A stretch of DNA of 64,000 nt from Methanolacinia petrolearia DSM 11571. GTDB taxonomy: Archaea; Halobacteriota; Methanomicrobia; Methanomicrobiales; Methanomicrobiaceae. A model generated the notes under the pieces. The model made no database searches and was not told the origin of the DNA. It saw only the letters and a list, made by a program, of their open reading frames with translations. Location of the stretch: the NCBI RefSeq assembly GCF_000147875.1, contig NC_014507.1, positions 1,922,001 to 1,986,000 on the forward strand. The letters run 5' to 3'. Positions 27,098-35,799 of the stretch are shown in pieces (position 1 is the first letter of the stretch; each line of letters begins with the position of its first letter). The translations under genes and the position numbers were made by a program.

Positions 27098-27367
27098 ATG
27101 GTCACAAAGGAAGAAGTTGAAAAAATAGCGCAACTGGCTGACATTACAATAGATAAAGAAAAATTGAGCGGCTTTACCGGTCAGTTCAATAATATACTGG
27201 AATACTTTGACATACTTGACAGTGTCGGGATGGATGAGATGGAAGAGTCTGATCTCTATAATGTGCTGAGGGAAGATGTCGTGACGCCTCCGCTCACACA
27301 GGAGGAGGCGCTTGAAAATGCCGGCGAGACCGAGGAAGGATTCATCGTGGCGCCAAAGGTGATGTAA
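27098..27367 (+). CDS. gatC: Asp/Glu-tRNA amidotransferase subunit C
   Basis: Small subunit that wraps around GatA and stabilises the GatCAB complex, which converts Asp-tRNA(Asn) (and Glu-tRNA(Gln) in many organisms) to the amide. The 89 residues show the family pattern VEKIAQLADITI (~8), the central FNNILEYFDILDSVGMDEM (~30-48), and the C-terminal REDVVTPPLTQEEALENAG with the final EGFIVAPKVM. Stop and gatA start overlap by one base. Confidence 0.95.
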   Translation: MVTKEEVEKIAQLADITIDKEKLSGFTGQFNNILEYFDILDSVGMDEMEESDLYNVLREDVVTPPLTQEEALENAGETEEGFIVAPKVM

Positions 27368-28671
27368 TGCCGGATATTTTTGAAATTACATGCGAAGATA
27401 AGAACAACGCCTTTATAACCCTCCTCAAATCCGCGGAATACGAAAAGGGCGGGATTCTCTCCGGGATACCCGTCGCCGTCAAGGACAACATATCTACAAA
27501 GGGAATCGAGACTACAGCCGGCTCGAAGATTCTTCAGGGATATATCCCGCCATACGATGCACACGTTGTCGCGATGTTGAAAAAAGAGGGCGCAGCGATC
27601 GTGGGCAAGACGAACATGGATGAATTCGGAATGGGAACGACCACCGAAAATTCGGCATTCGGCCCCACCACAAACCCCTGCGATCCGACAAGAGTGCCGG
27701 GAGGATCGTCAGGCGGAAGTGCCGCGGCCATCGCCTCGGGGATGGTTCCGATGGCTCTCGGCAGCGATACGGGAGGATCGATCAGGTGCCCTGCCTCGTT
27801 CTGCGGAATCGTAGGACTAAAGCCGACATACGGAAGAGTCTCCCGTTACGGCCTGATCGCATACTCGAATTCTCTCGAACAGATCGGCCCGATGGCAAAG
27901 GACGTTAGCGGAGTCTCAACCCTGATGAAGATAATCTCCGTCCCGGACGAATTCGATTCGACCGCATACCACAACCAGTATAACCACGATCCCGATCCTG
28001 AGAGCATCAAAGGAAAGAAGATCGGAATACCCTCGGAATATTTTGGTGAGGGCGTGGACGAGAGAGTCGCTGAAAAAATACGGGATGCCATTGGTGTCCT
28101 CGAAGAGCTCGGGGCCGAGACCGTGGAGTGCAGCATTCCCAGCATGAGCTACGCACTTGCGGCATACTATGTCACGTGCACGAGCGAGGCATCGTCGAAT
28201 CTCTCAAGGTTTGACGGGATAAGATTCGGCCCGAAGGTTGATGCAAAGCGTCGCTGGCATGAAGAGTTCAGGGACTTCAGGGGCGAATACTTCGGCGAAG
28301 AGGTAATCAGGAGGATCATGCTCGGAACCTTCGCCCTCTCTGCCGGATATTACGGGAAGTATTATGCAAAAGCACAGGTTGCAAAGCAGAACGTAAGAAA
28401 AGACTTCCTCAGGGTCTTAAAGGAAGTCGACGTGCTCGCAGGGCCGACCATGCCGAATATCGCCTATAAGCTTGGCGAAAAGAGCGATCCCCTGGAGATG
28501 TACCTGAGCGACATCCTGACCGTTCCCGCAAACCTTGCAGGAGTTCCGGCGATATCGGTTCCGTGCGGAAAGGTGGAGAATATGCCGGTCGGCCTCCAGA
28601 TCATCGGAAAGCACTTCGACGACGAGACGGTGATTGACACCGCAGCAGCATACGAACAGGAGGCAGCGTAA
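27367..28671 (+). CDS. gatA: Asp/Glu-tRNA amidotransferase subunit A
   Basis: Glutaminase subunit of GatCAB, an amidase-signature enzyme that releases ammonia for transfer to GatB. Its 434 residues are somewhat short because the N-terminal helix region is reduced, as in other Methanomicrobiales. The Ser-cisSer-Lys triad is visible as Lys39 in PVAVKDNIS, the cis-Ser in GGSSGGSAAAIASG (~113-126) and the nucleophile Ser in GSDTGGSIRCPASFCG (~137-152). The C-terminal DILTVPANLAGVPAISVPCG is typical. Follows gatC without a gap. Confidence 0.96.
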   Translation: MPDIFEITCEDKNNAFITLLKSAEYEKGGILSGIPVAVKDNISTKGIETTAGSKILQGYIPPYDAHVVAMLKKEGAAIVGKTNMDEFGMGTTTENSAFGPTTNPCDPTRVPGGSSGGSAAAIASGMVPMALGSDTGGSIRCPASFCGIVGLKPTYGRVSRYGLIAYSNSLEQIGPMAKDVSGVSTLMKIISVPDEFDSTAYHNQYNHDPDPESIKGKKIGIPSEYFGEGVDERVAEKIRDAIGVLEELGAETVECSIPSMSYALAAYYVTCTSEASSNLSRFDGIRFGPKVDAKRRWHEEFRDFRGEYFGEEVIRRIMLGTFALSAGYYGKYYAKAQVAKQNVRKDFLRVLKEVDVLAGPTMPNIAYKLGEKSDPLEMYLSDILTVPANLAGVPAISVPCGKVENMPVGLQIIGKHFDDETVIDTAAAYEQEAA

Positions 28672-28672
28672 A

Positions 28673-30130
28673 ATGAGCGAAACGGGCGAACAGAAAATCG
28701 ACGTGAACAAACTCAAAGTCATCATCGGACTTGAGATTCACTGCCAGCTCAATACTAAGACCAAGCTGTTCTGCGGATGCTCGACCGATTACAGGGACAG
28801 CGAACCCAATTCCCATGTATGCCCGATATGCCTGGGCCTTCCCGGAGCGCTGCCCAAACTCAACAGGCAGGCTGTAATATACGCCCTAAAGGTTGCCAAG
28901 GCGCTCAACCTCGAGATCCCTGAATACTCGGAATTTTCAAGGAAGAACTACTTCTATCCGGACCTCCCGAAGGGCTACCAGATCAGCCAGTACGACAAGC
29001 CGGTCGCGATCAACGGCATTCTCTCGGTGGACGACGACGAAGGGCACGAGAAAAATATCCGCATCAGGAGGATACACCTCGAAGAGGATCCCGGGAGACT
29101 TGTCCATAAAACCAGCAGGGATCGTGCGGGATATTCGCTCGTCGATTACAACCGTTCTTCCATTCCGCTGATCGAGATCGTCACCGAACCCGATCTTTCA
29201 TCTCCGAAGGAGGCACGCCGCTTCCTGAACAAACTCAGGACGACGCTCGAATACCTCGAAGTCTTTGACGGAGAAAAGGAAGGATCCATCAGGGTCGATG
29301 CGAACATCTCGCTCGAAGGACACAACAGGGTTGAATGCAAGAACATCTCATCTTACAAAGGTGTTGAAAAGGCGCTCACCTTCGAGATAACAAGACAGAG
29401 GAACATGATCCGCAGGGGCCAGGAGATCCTGATGGAGACCCGTCACTTCATGGAGGCACGAGGAATCACCCAGGGATCGAGATCAAAAGAGGAGGAGAAC
29501 GATTACCGCTACTTCCCCGAACCAGATCTCAGGCCCCTTAAGGTCAGTGAATGGGCCGACGACATCGAGCTTCCCGAACTGCCGGACGCACGCCGCGAGC
29601 GGTTCATGAAAACATACGGGATCTCGCTCAACCACTCGAAGACCCTTACAGGAGATCTCAAAGTCGCCGACTTCTATGAGAAGATCGCAACATGCGACCC
29701 GGTTCTTACTGCGACCCTTGTCGCAGACACGCTTCTCGGGGAGCTTTACTACAGGGACATGAAGATAACTGATGTGCCTCCCGACTGCTTCAAAGATCTC
29801 GTTGTCCTGCTGAAAGACAACGAGATTACAGACAGGGTCTCGGTGGATATCCTCCGCATGATCCTTGACGGGATAAAGGAAGGAAAAGAGCCGGAGATGC
29901 CTTCGGATATGGTGCACCGCCTGGGCCTGTCAAAAGGTGGCGATGATGAATTCGGGGATATCATCGCAAAAGTCATCGAAGCCAACCCGCAGGCTGTGGA
30001 CGATTTCAAATCAGGCAACACAAACGCAGTCAACTTCCTTGTAGGCCAGGTAATGAAAGAGACAAGAGGCCGGGCCGATCCCAAGGCGATTGCACCGAAA
30101 ATCATAAAGCATATCGGGGATATGGAGTAG
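28673..30130 (+). CDS. gatB: Asp/Glu-tRNA amidotransferase subunit B
   Basis: Kinase/transferase subunit that phosphorylates the tRNA-linked carboxylate and amidates it. The ATG at 28673, after AGGAGG, is chosen over an in-frame ATG inside gatA. The 485 residues show IGLEIHCQLNTKTKLFCGCS (~15-34; conserved His), CPICLGLPGALP with the zinc-site cysteines, KNYFYPDLPKGYQISQYD, and DYNRSSIPLIEIVTEPD. The C-terminus is a YqeY-like tRNA-binding tail (NFLVGQVMKETRGRADP). It is GatB and not the archaeal GatE. Confidence 0.96.
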   Translation: MSETGEQKIDVNKLKVIIGLEIHCQLNTKTKLFCGCSTDYRDSEPNSHVCPICLGLPGALPKLNRQAVIYALKVAKALNLEIPEYSEFSRKNYFYPDLPKGYQISQYDKPVAINGILSVDDDEGHEKNIRIRRIHLEEDPGRLVHKTSRDRAGYSLVDYNRSSIPLIEIVTEPDLSSPKEARRFLNKLRTTLEYLEVFDGEKEGSIRVDANISLEGHNRVECKNISSYKGVEKALTFEITRQRNMIRRGQEILMETRHFMEARGITQGSRSKEEENDYRYFPEPDLRPLKVSEWADDIELPELPDARRERFMKTYGISLNHSKTLTGDLKVADFYEKIATCDPVLTATLVADTLLGELYYRDMKITDVPPDCFKDLVVLLKDNEITDRVSVDILRMILDGIKEGKEPEMPSDMVHRLGLSKGGDDEFGDIIAKVIEANPQAVDDFKSGNTNAVNFLVGQVMKETRGRADPKAIAPKIIKHIGDME

Positions 30131-30137
30131 AATTCAG

Positions 30138-32936
30138 ATGCACCTTATCATTGCGGAAAAGAACATCGCTGCACAAAGAATCGCAGGGATACTGGCTGAA
30201 AACAAGAAACCGTCCGTAAAGCGCGAAGAAGGTGTAAACACATACTCTTTTGACGACAAGGTTGCAATCGGTCTCAGGGGTCATGTTGTCGAGATCGATT
30301 TTGAGCCGGGCTACAGCAACTGGCGAAGCGAAACTCATACGCCAAAAAGCCTGATAGATGCCGGAACGATCAAGAAGCCGACAGAGAAACGGATTGTTCA
30401 GCTGATCAAAAGACTTGCAAAAAAAGCGGATCACGTAATCATTGCAACCGATTTTGACAGGGAAGGAGAGCTCATCGGCAAAGAAGCCTACGAGATCGTT
30501 CGTGCGGCGAATAAAACGGTCCCGATAAAGAGAGCGAGATTCAGCGCCATTACAAAACAGGAGATCACGAGCGCCTTCGCAAATCCCGCCGAACTCGATT
30601 TCAACCTCGCGGAGGCAGGAGAGGCGAGGCAGGTAGTTGATCTGATCTGGGGTGCATCGCTCACGCGTTTCATCAGCCTTGCGGCAAAAAGGGGCGGAAA
30701 TAATATCCTAAGTGTCGGCAGGGTCCAGAGCCCGACGCTTGCGATGATCGTCGACCGCGAAAAAGAGATCGAAGCCTTTGTTCCCGAGCCTTACTGGATG
30801 ATCAGTCTCGATTCCGAGACGGAAGAAGAAAAGTTCGAGGCCAGGCACACAGAAGGCAAATTCTGGGATAAAGAATCAGCGGAAAGATCCCTGAAGGGTA
30901 CAAAAGAGCCTCTAACTGTCATTGATATAAAAGAAGGTACAAGAGCGGATCACGCCCCGACACCGTTCGATACAACCGCATACATCGTAGCCGCATCAAG
31001 GCTCGGACTTTCTGCTTCCAACGCGATGAGGATCGCAGAAGAGCTCTACATGAACGGTTATATCTCCTATCCGAGGACCGACAATACAATCTACCCGTCA
31101 TCCCTCGATCTAAAGGGAATCCTTACCGAACTTAAGAAATCTCCTTTCAAGCGTGAGGTTGAATGGGTCTCAGCAAATATGCGTCCTAGCCCGACACGCG
31201 GTAAGAAGTCGAGCACTGACCACCCGCCGATCCACCCGACCGCAGCCGCAAGCAAAGGCGATATGGACGAGACAGCGTGGAAGGTATACGAACTTGTCGT
31301 AAGGCGCTTCCTCGCGACGTTGTCCCCCGATGCGAGATGGAAGACTCTCAAGTACACCTTCGACGCAGGCGGCGAACCATATGCATCTACCGGACAGAGG
31401 CTGGACTACGAAGGCTACAGGATCGTCTATACATACAGCCAGGCAAAGGAGCAGGCACTGCCCGTACTTGCCGCAGGTGAAAAACTGCCGATCCTCGACA
31501 TAAGGCTGGAGGAGAAGGAGACGCTTCCGCCGCCGAGGTACTCCCAGAGCAAACTGATCCAGGTCATGGAAGAGCTGGGCCTGGGAACAAAATCGACACG
31601 CCATGACGTGATAGGAAAACTCTTTTCACGCCGCTATGTCGAAGGAAATCCGCTTAAACCCACTCTTGTCGGGAGGGCGGTGACCGAGTCCCTCGAAGAT
31701 CATGCAGGTCTTATAACAAAGCCGGATATGACCAGAACTCTCGAAGAGCATATGGAGGAGATCAAGAAGAGCATTCTCTCCAAGGATTCGGTCGTGCAGG
31801 AATCGCGGGAGATGCTCCACGAAATATTCGAGTCACTCGAAGCAAATCAGGAAGATATTGGTTCTGAGATCATGGACAAGACTGCCGAGGAGAGGGTCGT
31901 CGGGAAATGCCCGGTATGCGGTAAAAGTCTCATGATCCGGACGACCAAAGGGATGGCACAGTTCATCGGGTGCACCGGATACCCGGACTGCAGTTTCAAT
32001 ATCGGGCTCCCCTCCGGTCAGTGGGGCAAGGCGATCCGTGACAACAAGATCTGTGAGATACACGGAATGAATCACATCAGGCTAGTCAGGAAAGGTTCGC
32101 CACCGTGGGATCTCGGCTGTCCCCTGTGCAATCATATCAGCTCCAATCTTGAAACCCTGAATATGATCCCTTCGATATCCAAAGATCTGATCTCGAATCT
32201 GCACTCACATAATATCTACACGGTATACGAGATCGCAAACGAAAATCCTGAAAAGTTATCGAAAGTTACCGGAATTTCAAAGGAGGACTCTGAAAAACTT
32301 ATCCGGGAGGCAGACGAAGTCCTTGAACTACTCAGGAAGAGATCGGAGCTGAAAAAATTCGTCAGGAAAATCATTCCCCCGAAGAGAGGAAGAAGCCATG
32401 CAAAAGTACTCAACATGTTCTTTGATGCAGGGATCGTGGACATGGAATCACTGGCCCGTGCGGACAAGAAGACGCTTGAGAAGATGAAGCTCTCCGCAGA
32501 AGAGGCGGAATCCCTGAGCCACGAGGCAAGGCTGGTATATAACAAGGCCCTCCTGAAAGAGTACGGCGTCCCTGCAGTGAGCCTGAAAAAATACTTTGAT
32601 GCGGGATTTGTCACGCCCGAAGACTTCTGTTATATCCACCCGGCATATCTGAGTGCTAAAACCGGCCTGAACATTGATACAGTTTACAAGCACGCCGCAA
32701 TTGTGTGCGAAGCAACAGGTGTCAGGCTACCGGAGAAGGTATCGAAAAAAGAGCTTGAATCGGGCAGGATCGAGCTTCTCTCAATAGAAGGCCTCGGCGA
32801 GGCTATGCTCGAAAAACTGTATATGGCCGGCATCGTCAGCAGGAAAAAATTATGCAGTGCAGACCCTGAACAGATCTCAAAATTAACAGGCATTCCATCT
32901 GAAAAGATAACTTATTTTCAGGAAGAATGCAAATAA
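30138..32936 (+). CDS. topA: DNA topoisomerase I (type IA)
   Basis: Relaxes negative supercoils by a single-strand passage mechanism. The 932 residues open with a Toprim domain (LIIAEKNIAAQRIA; acidic triad DFDREGELIGKEA at ~105). The active-site Tyr is in NGYISYPRTDNTIYP (~306-320). A four-Cys zinc finger CPVCGKSL ... GCTGYPDC (~590-616) follows. The last ~250 residues carry several helix-hairpin-helix segments (YTVYEIANENPEKLSKVTG, LLSIEGLGEAMLEKLYMAG), an extension seen in archaeal TopA proteins of this lineage. Starts 8 bases after gatB. Confidence 0.95.
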   Translation: MHLIIAEKNIAAQRIAGILAENKKPSVKREEGVNTYSFDDKVAIGLRGHVVEIDFEPGYSNWRSETHTPKSLIDAGTIKKPTEKRIVQLIKRLAKKADHVIIATDFDREGELIGKEAYEIVRAANKTVPIKRARFSAITKQEITSAFANPAELDFNLAEAGEARQVVDLIWGASLTRFISLAAKRGGNNILSVGRVQSPTLAMIVDREKEIEAFVPEPYWMISLDSETEEEKFEARHTEGKFWDKESAERSLKGTKEPLTVIDIKEGTRADHAPTPFDTTAYIVAASRLGLSASNAMRIAEELYMNGYISYPRTDNTIYPSSLDLKGILTELKKSPFKREVEWVSANMRPSPTRGKKSSTDHPPIHPTAAASKGDMDETAWKVYELVVRRFLATLSPDARWKTLKYTFDAGGEPYASTGQRLDYEGYRIVYTYSQAKEQALPVLAAGEKLPILDIRLEEKETLPPPRYSQSKLIQVMEELGLGTKSTRHDVIGKLFSRRYVEGNPLKPTLVGRAVTESLEDHAGLITKPDMTRTLEEHMEEIKKSILSKDSVVQESREMLHEIFESLEANQEDIGSEIMDKTAEERVVGKCPVCGKSLMIRTTKGMAQFIGCTGYPDCSFNIGLPSGQWGKAIRDNKICEIHGMNHIRLVRKGSPPWDLGCPLCNHISSNLETLNMIPSISKDLISNLHSHNIYTVYEIANENPEKLSKVTGISKEDSEKLIREADEVLELLRKRSELKKFVRKIIPPKRGRSHAKVLNMFFDAGIVDMESLARADKKTLEKMKLSAEEAESLSHEARLVYNKALLKEYGVPAVSLKKYFDAGFVTPEDFCYIHPAYLSAKTGLNIDTVYKHAAIVCEATGVRLPEKVSKKELESGRIELLSIEGLGEAMLEKLYMAGIVSRKKLCSADPEQISKLTGIPSEKITYFQEECK

Positions 32937-32948
32937 AATAGTGATTTC

Positions 32949-33638
32949 ATGAACAGCAACTGGCGTGAATGGCGACATATTACAAAACTCGACCCTGACA
33001 AATCGATCAGGCCCGGCGAGGTCGAGGCTATAGCAACAAGCGGTACCGATGCCCTGATGCTTTCAGGAACTCTGAATGTTACTAAGGAGAACGTAACCGA
33101 ACTAAGGGAGCAGGTAAAAGAGTACGGTCTTCCGCTCGTCGTCGAACCTGCCGATCCTTCCGGAGTCATCTTCGATGACATCCACGGTCTCTTCGTTCCA
33201 AGCGTCCTGAACACCCCCGAACCGGTATGGATTGTAGGAAAACACGAGTACTGGGTCAAAAATACAAAAAATATCCCCTGGGATCTGGTCGTTCCTGAAG
33301 CATATATCGTTCTTAATCCCAATTCATCTGTGGGCAGGGTAACAAGAGCGGTCTGTAATCTGCCTGCCGAGGATGTCGCCGCCTTCGCCACGGTTGCAGA
33401 CAGGTACTTCAAATTCCCCATAGTTTATATCGAGTATTCGGGAACCTTCGGGAATCCTGAGATCGTGAAAGCCGCATCGGAGGCTGTCGAAGATGCCCTG
33501 CTGTATTACGGTGGCGGCATCAACTCAAAGGAAAAAGCCGCCGAGATGGCAAAGTACGCTGACACGATAGTCGTCGGAAACGCAGTATATGACAACGGTG
33601 CGACTGTACTCAGGGAAACCGTCCGTGCTGTAAAATAA
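32949..33638 (+). CDS. (S)-3-O-geranylgeranylglyceryl phosphate synthase
   Basis: Makes the first ether bond of archaeal membrane lipids by joining geranylgeranyl diphosphate and sn-glycerol-1-phosphate. The 229-residue TIM barrel of the PcrB family shows ITKLDPDKSI (~11-20; Mg-binding Asp), GTDALMLSGTLNVT, PLVVEPADPSG (~58-68), the conserved IVYIEYSGTFGNPE (~161-174), YYGGGINSKEKA (~184) and VVGNAVYDN with the phosphate-binding glycines. Diagnostic of an archaeal host. Confidence 0.95.
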   Translation: MNSNWREWRHITKLDPDKSIRPGEVEAIATSGTDALMLSGTLNVTKENVTELREQVKEYGLPLVVEPADPSGVIFDDIHGLFVPSVLNTPEPVWIVGKHEYWVKNTKNIPWDLVVPEAYIVLNPNSSVGRVTRAVCNLPAEDVAAFATVADRYFKFPIVYIEYSGTFGNPEIVKAASEAVEDALLYYGGGINSKEKAAEMAKYADTIVVGNAVYDNGATVLRETVRAVK

Positions 33639-34381
33639 TGCCCGAGATCGAGATCGTCCTCTGCGAACCTCTCTACGAGGGGAATATCGGCTTCGCTGCC
33701 AGGGTAATGAAGAACTTCGGGTTTTACAACCTGACCCTGATCAACCCCCCGGATATCGGAGATGAGGCAAGGGCAAGGTCTTCACATGCAAGAGATGTCC
33801 TTGAAAATGCAAGGCACGTCACATCTCTTGACGAAGTGATAGAAGAGTCGAACATTCTCGTTGCAACGACCGGCGGCCTTTCAAAGACCGTCACCCATGC
33901 GATGAGGATGCCCTACTACGAGCCCTCCGAACTTCGCGACATGATAAAGGATATCGAAGGGCGGGTCTCGATAATATTCGGAAGGGAGAACTGGGGGCTC
34001 TCCAACGAAGAGATAATGAAGTGCGATATAATATGCACGATTCCCACCTCGCCGGAATATCCTATTGTAAATATCTCGCACGCAGTCGGGGTGATCGTCT
34101 ACGAACTTGCAAATATTCCACGGGGGACGTACCCGATGGCGTCCCGAATCGAAGTAGATGCCTTCTACGATCATCTCGACCGCTTCCTCGATACAATTAA
34201 CCACCCGGACTACAAACGTGAAAACACTCTCACGATGATGAGAAGGATCTTCGGGAGGACGAACCTGACTATCCGCGAGGTATCGACCATGCACGGCATC
34301 CTCCGGAGAACGGAGCAGTTGATCCTCGGGGACGAGTTTGAAAAAACTGAAAATGATAAGAAGACGAGCGGCGGGGATTAG
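33638..34381 (+). CDS. trmJ: TrmJ-type SPOUT RNA 2'-O-methyltransferase
   Basis: A SAM-dependent methyltransferase of the SpoU/TrmJ group, expected to methylate the ribose of tRNA position 32. The 247 residues show the N-terminal signature LCEPLYEGNIGFAARVMKNFGF (key residues P, GN, G, AR, NFG; ~8-29), motif II IIFGRENWGLSNEE (~109-122) and motif III CTIPTSPEYPIVNISHAVGV (~130-149), all conserved. The C-terminal helical extension is the TrmJ dimer/tRNA region. The stop of the previous gene overlaps its ATG by one base. Last gene of the run from mdh. Confidence 0.93.
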   Translation: MPEIEIVLCEPLYEGNIGFAARVMKNFGFYNLTLINPPDIGDEARARSSHARDVLENARHVTSLDEVIEESNILVATTGGLSKTVTHAMRMPYYEPSELRDMIKDIEGRVSIIFGRENWGLSNEEIMKCDIICTIPTSPEYPIVNISHAVGVIVYELANIPRGTYPMASRIEVDAFYDHLDRFLDTINHPDYKRENTLTMMRRIFGRTNLTIREVSTMHGILRRTEQLILGDEFEKTENDKKTSGGD

Positions 34382-34532
34382 GATTCATACATAGCCGAAA
34401 ATGGATTTCTCTTTATTATATGCTTTAATTTCACCGAAAACCCCCTTTGTACATGAAGAATTTAATAATCGAAATAAAAGTAAAAAAACTTAAGAAGACA
34501 ATTCAGGTAGAGAAAGAAGATACACCATTCAC

Positions 34533-35780
34533 CTAAACTGCCGTATCCCTGTTGCAGAGGTCGTCCCTGCCGAAGAAATAAAGAACTCCTCCTTCACTTA
34601 TGGCTGAGATATAAGAGCCATCTTCACTCACCTCGACGTCAGTAACTCCACCTATAGTGGTATAATTTCCGATCAGATCTCCTGAACCGTTCAGGCAGTA
34701 TATCTCAGAATTATTTGACCCTGCCACGATCAGATCTCCGGATGAATCTGTTTTGATACTCCTGATAATGCTCTCCGTACCATAAGTCCAGAGAAGAGAA
34801 CCGGTCCGGTTGAAGAAAAAGATCGTACCATCGTCTGAGACCGAGACTATACTGGAACCGTCAGAAGTAATATCTGTTACGCAGAACGGTCTTTCTCCTT
34901 TGTATCTCCAGAGACGGGTCCCGTTATTGCTGAACATGTAGACATAGCGATCCAGTGAACCAGCGGCAAGGTAGGTGCCGTCATCACTAAGGGCAACGTA
35001 CTGGCCGGGATTGGTGTATCTGTACCTGTAAGTATAACCAGCATCGATTGGTCCATAAGTTGTATAATCCAGGATCTTAGCCCCGTTGTTGGAGAAAAGA
35101 TATACCTTATTATAATCTGTTCCGGCAGCGACATATTCGCCGTCAGGAGTTATATCAACGCTTGTTACTTCAAATGAAGATTTATATGCATTTTCCATCC
35201 ACAGAAGCGAACCGTTTACTGAAAAGAACATTATTTTTGCAATTCCTGATGGGTTATGCTCCGTCCCTGCAACGATATACCGCCCGTCAGAGCTTATTTT
35301 TATACTACTTACTGGTCCACCTGTCGTATAGTTCCAGAGAAACATACCATTTTCATCAAAGCAGCTGACGACTCCGTGATCCTGATTACCTACAATCATA
35401 GACGAACCGGCAACCGTTATTCCACCAGAACTTACATCGATACATTCTATGGCCTCAATAGTGCTGAAATTCTGGACTGTGCCTTCACTCACGTTGAAAG
35501 AATACATCTGGCTGGAGCCCGATACAACAACAATTTCCCCGCTATCACTCATTGCAAGATAGGTGAGATGAAATAATTGCAGGTTGTTAGACTGCATTTG
35601 CAGGCCTTTAAACTGCCACGGAGGAGTGAGATAGTTTGACGAAGATACATTGTCAACAGGTTTTTCTTCTGTCCCACCGTTTGAAGTATGAGTCAGGATT
35701 GTAAAGACCAAAAAAATGACGATGACGATTAAGAGATTCGTGAATAGTATCCTTCCTTTCAATGTCTTTTTTAATTTCAT
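34533..35780 (-). CDS. Membrane-anchored PQQ/WD-like beta-propeller protein, copy B
   Basis: A 415-residue protein with one N-terminal signal-anchor helix (FTNLLIVIVIFLVFTILT, ~13-30) and a long extracellular part built of about seven ~40-residue blades. Blades carry the pattern DGxYxAAGSxDxxVYxFxxNGTxLW, as in PQQ-type or WD40 propellers (examples: DGEYVAAGTDYNKVYLFSNNG, ~205). It is Asn/Ser/Thr-rich with many N-glycosylation sites (NGT, NGS, NYT). It is a paralogue of 37931-39157; the last ~310 residues are nearly identical, and 34561-34985 reads as the same DNA. Not a quinoprotein enzyme as far as can be seen; binding or sensing at the cell surface is more likely. ATG has GGTGATGA upstream. 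Confidence 0.82.
   Translation of the reverse strand: MKLKKTLKGRILFTNLLIVIVIFLVFTILTHTSNGGTEEKPVDNVSSSNYLTPPWQFKGLQMQSNNLQLFHLTYLAMSDSGEIVVVSGSSQMYSFNVSEGTVQNFSTIEAIECIDVSSGGITVAGSSMIVGNQDHGVVSCFDENGMFLWNYTTGGPVSSIKISSDGRYIVAGTEHNPSGIAKIMFFSVNGSLLWMENAYKSSFEVTSVDITPDGEYVAAGTDYNKVYLFSNNGAKILDYTTYGPIDAGYTYRYRYTNPGQYVALSDDGTYLAAGSLDRYVYMFSNNGTRLWRYKGERPFCVTDITSDGSSIVSVSDDGTIFFFNRTGSLLWTYGTESIIRSIKTDSSGDLIVAGSNNSEIYCLNGSGDLIGNYTTIGGVTDVEVSEDGSYISAISEGGVLYFFGRDDLCNRDTAV
34561..34985. repeat. 425-bp tract identical to 37959-38383
   Basis: Read side by side the two tracts show no difference, at a constant offset of 3398 bp; the first mismatch is A at 34986 against G at 38384. Flanking parts of the same two genes differ at many sites, so the identity marks a recent gene conversion. 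Confidence 0.85.
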
Positions 35781-35799
35781 CTGTTTTCATCACCGCCTT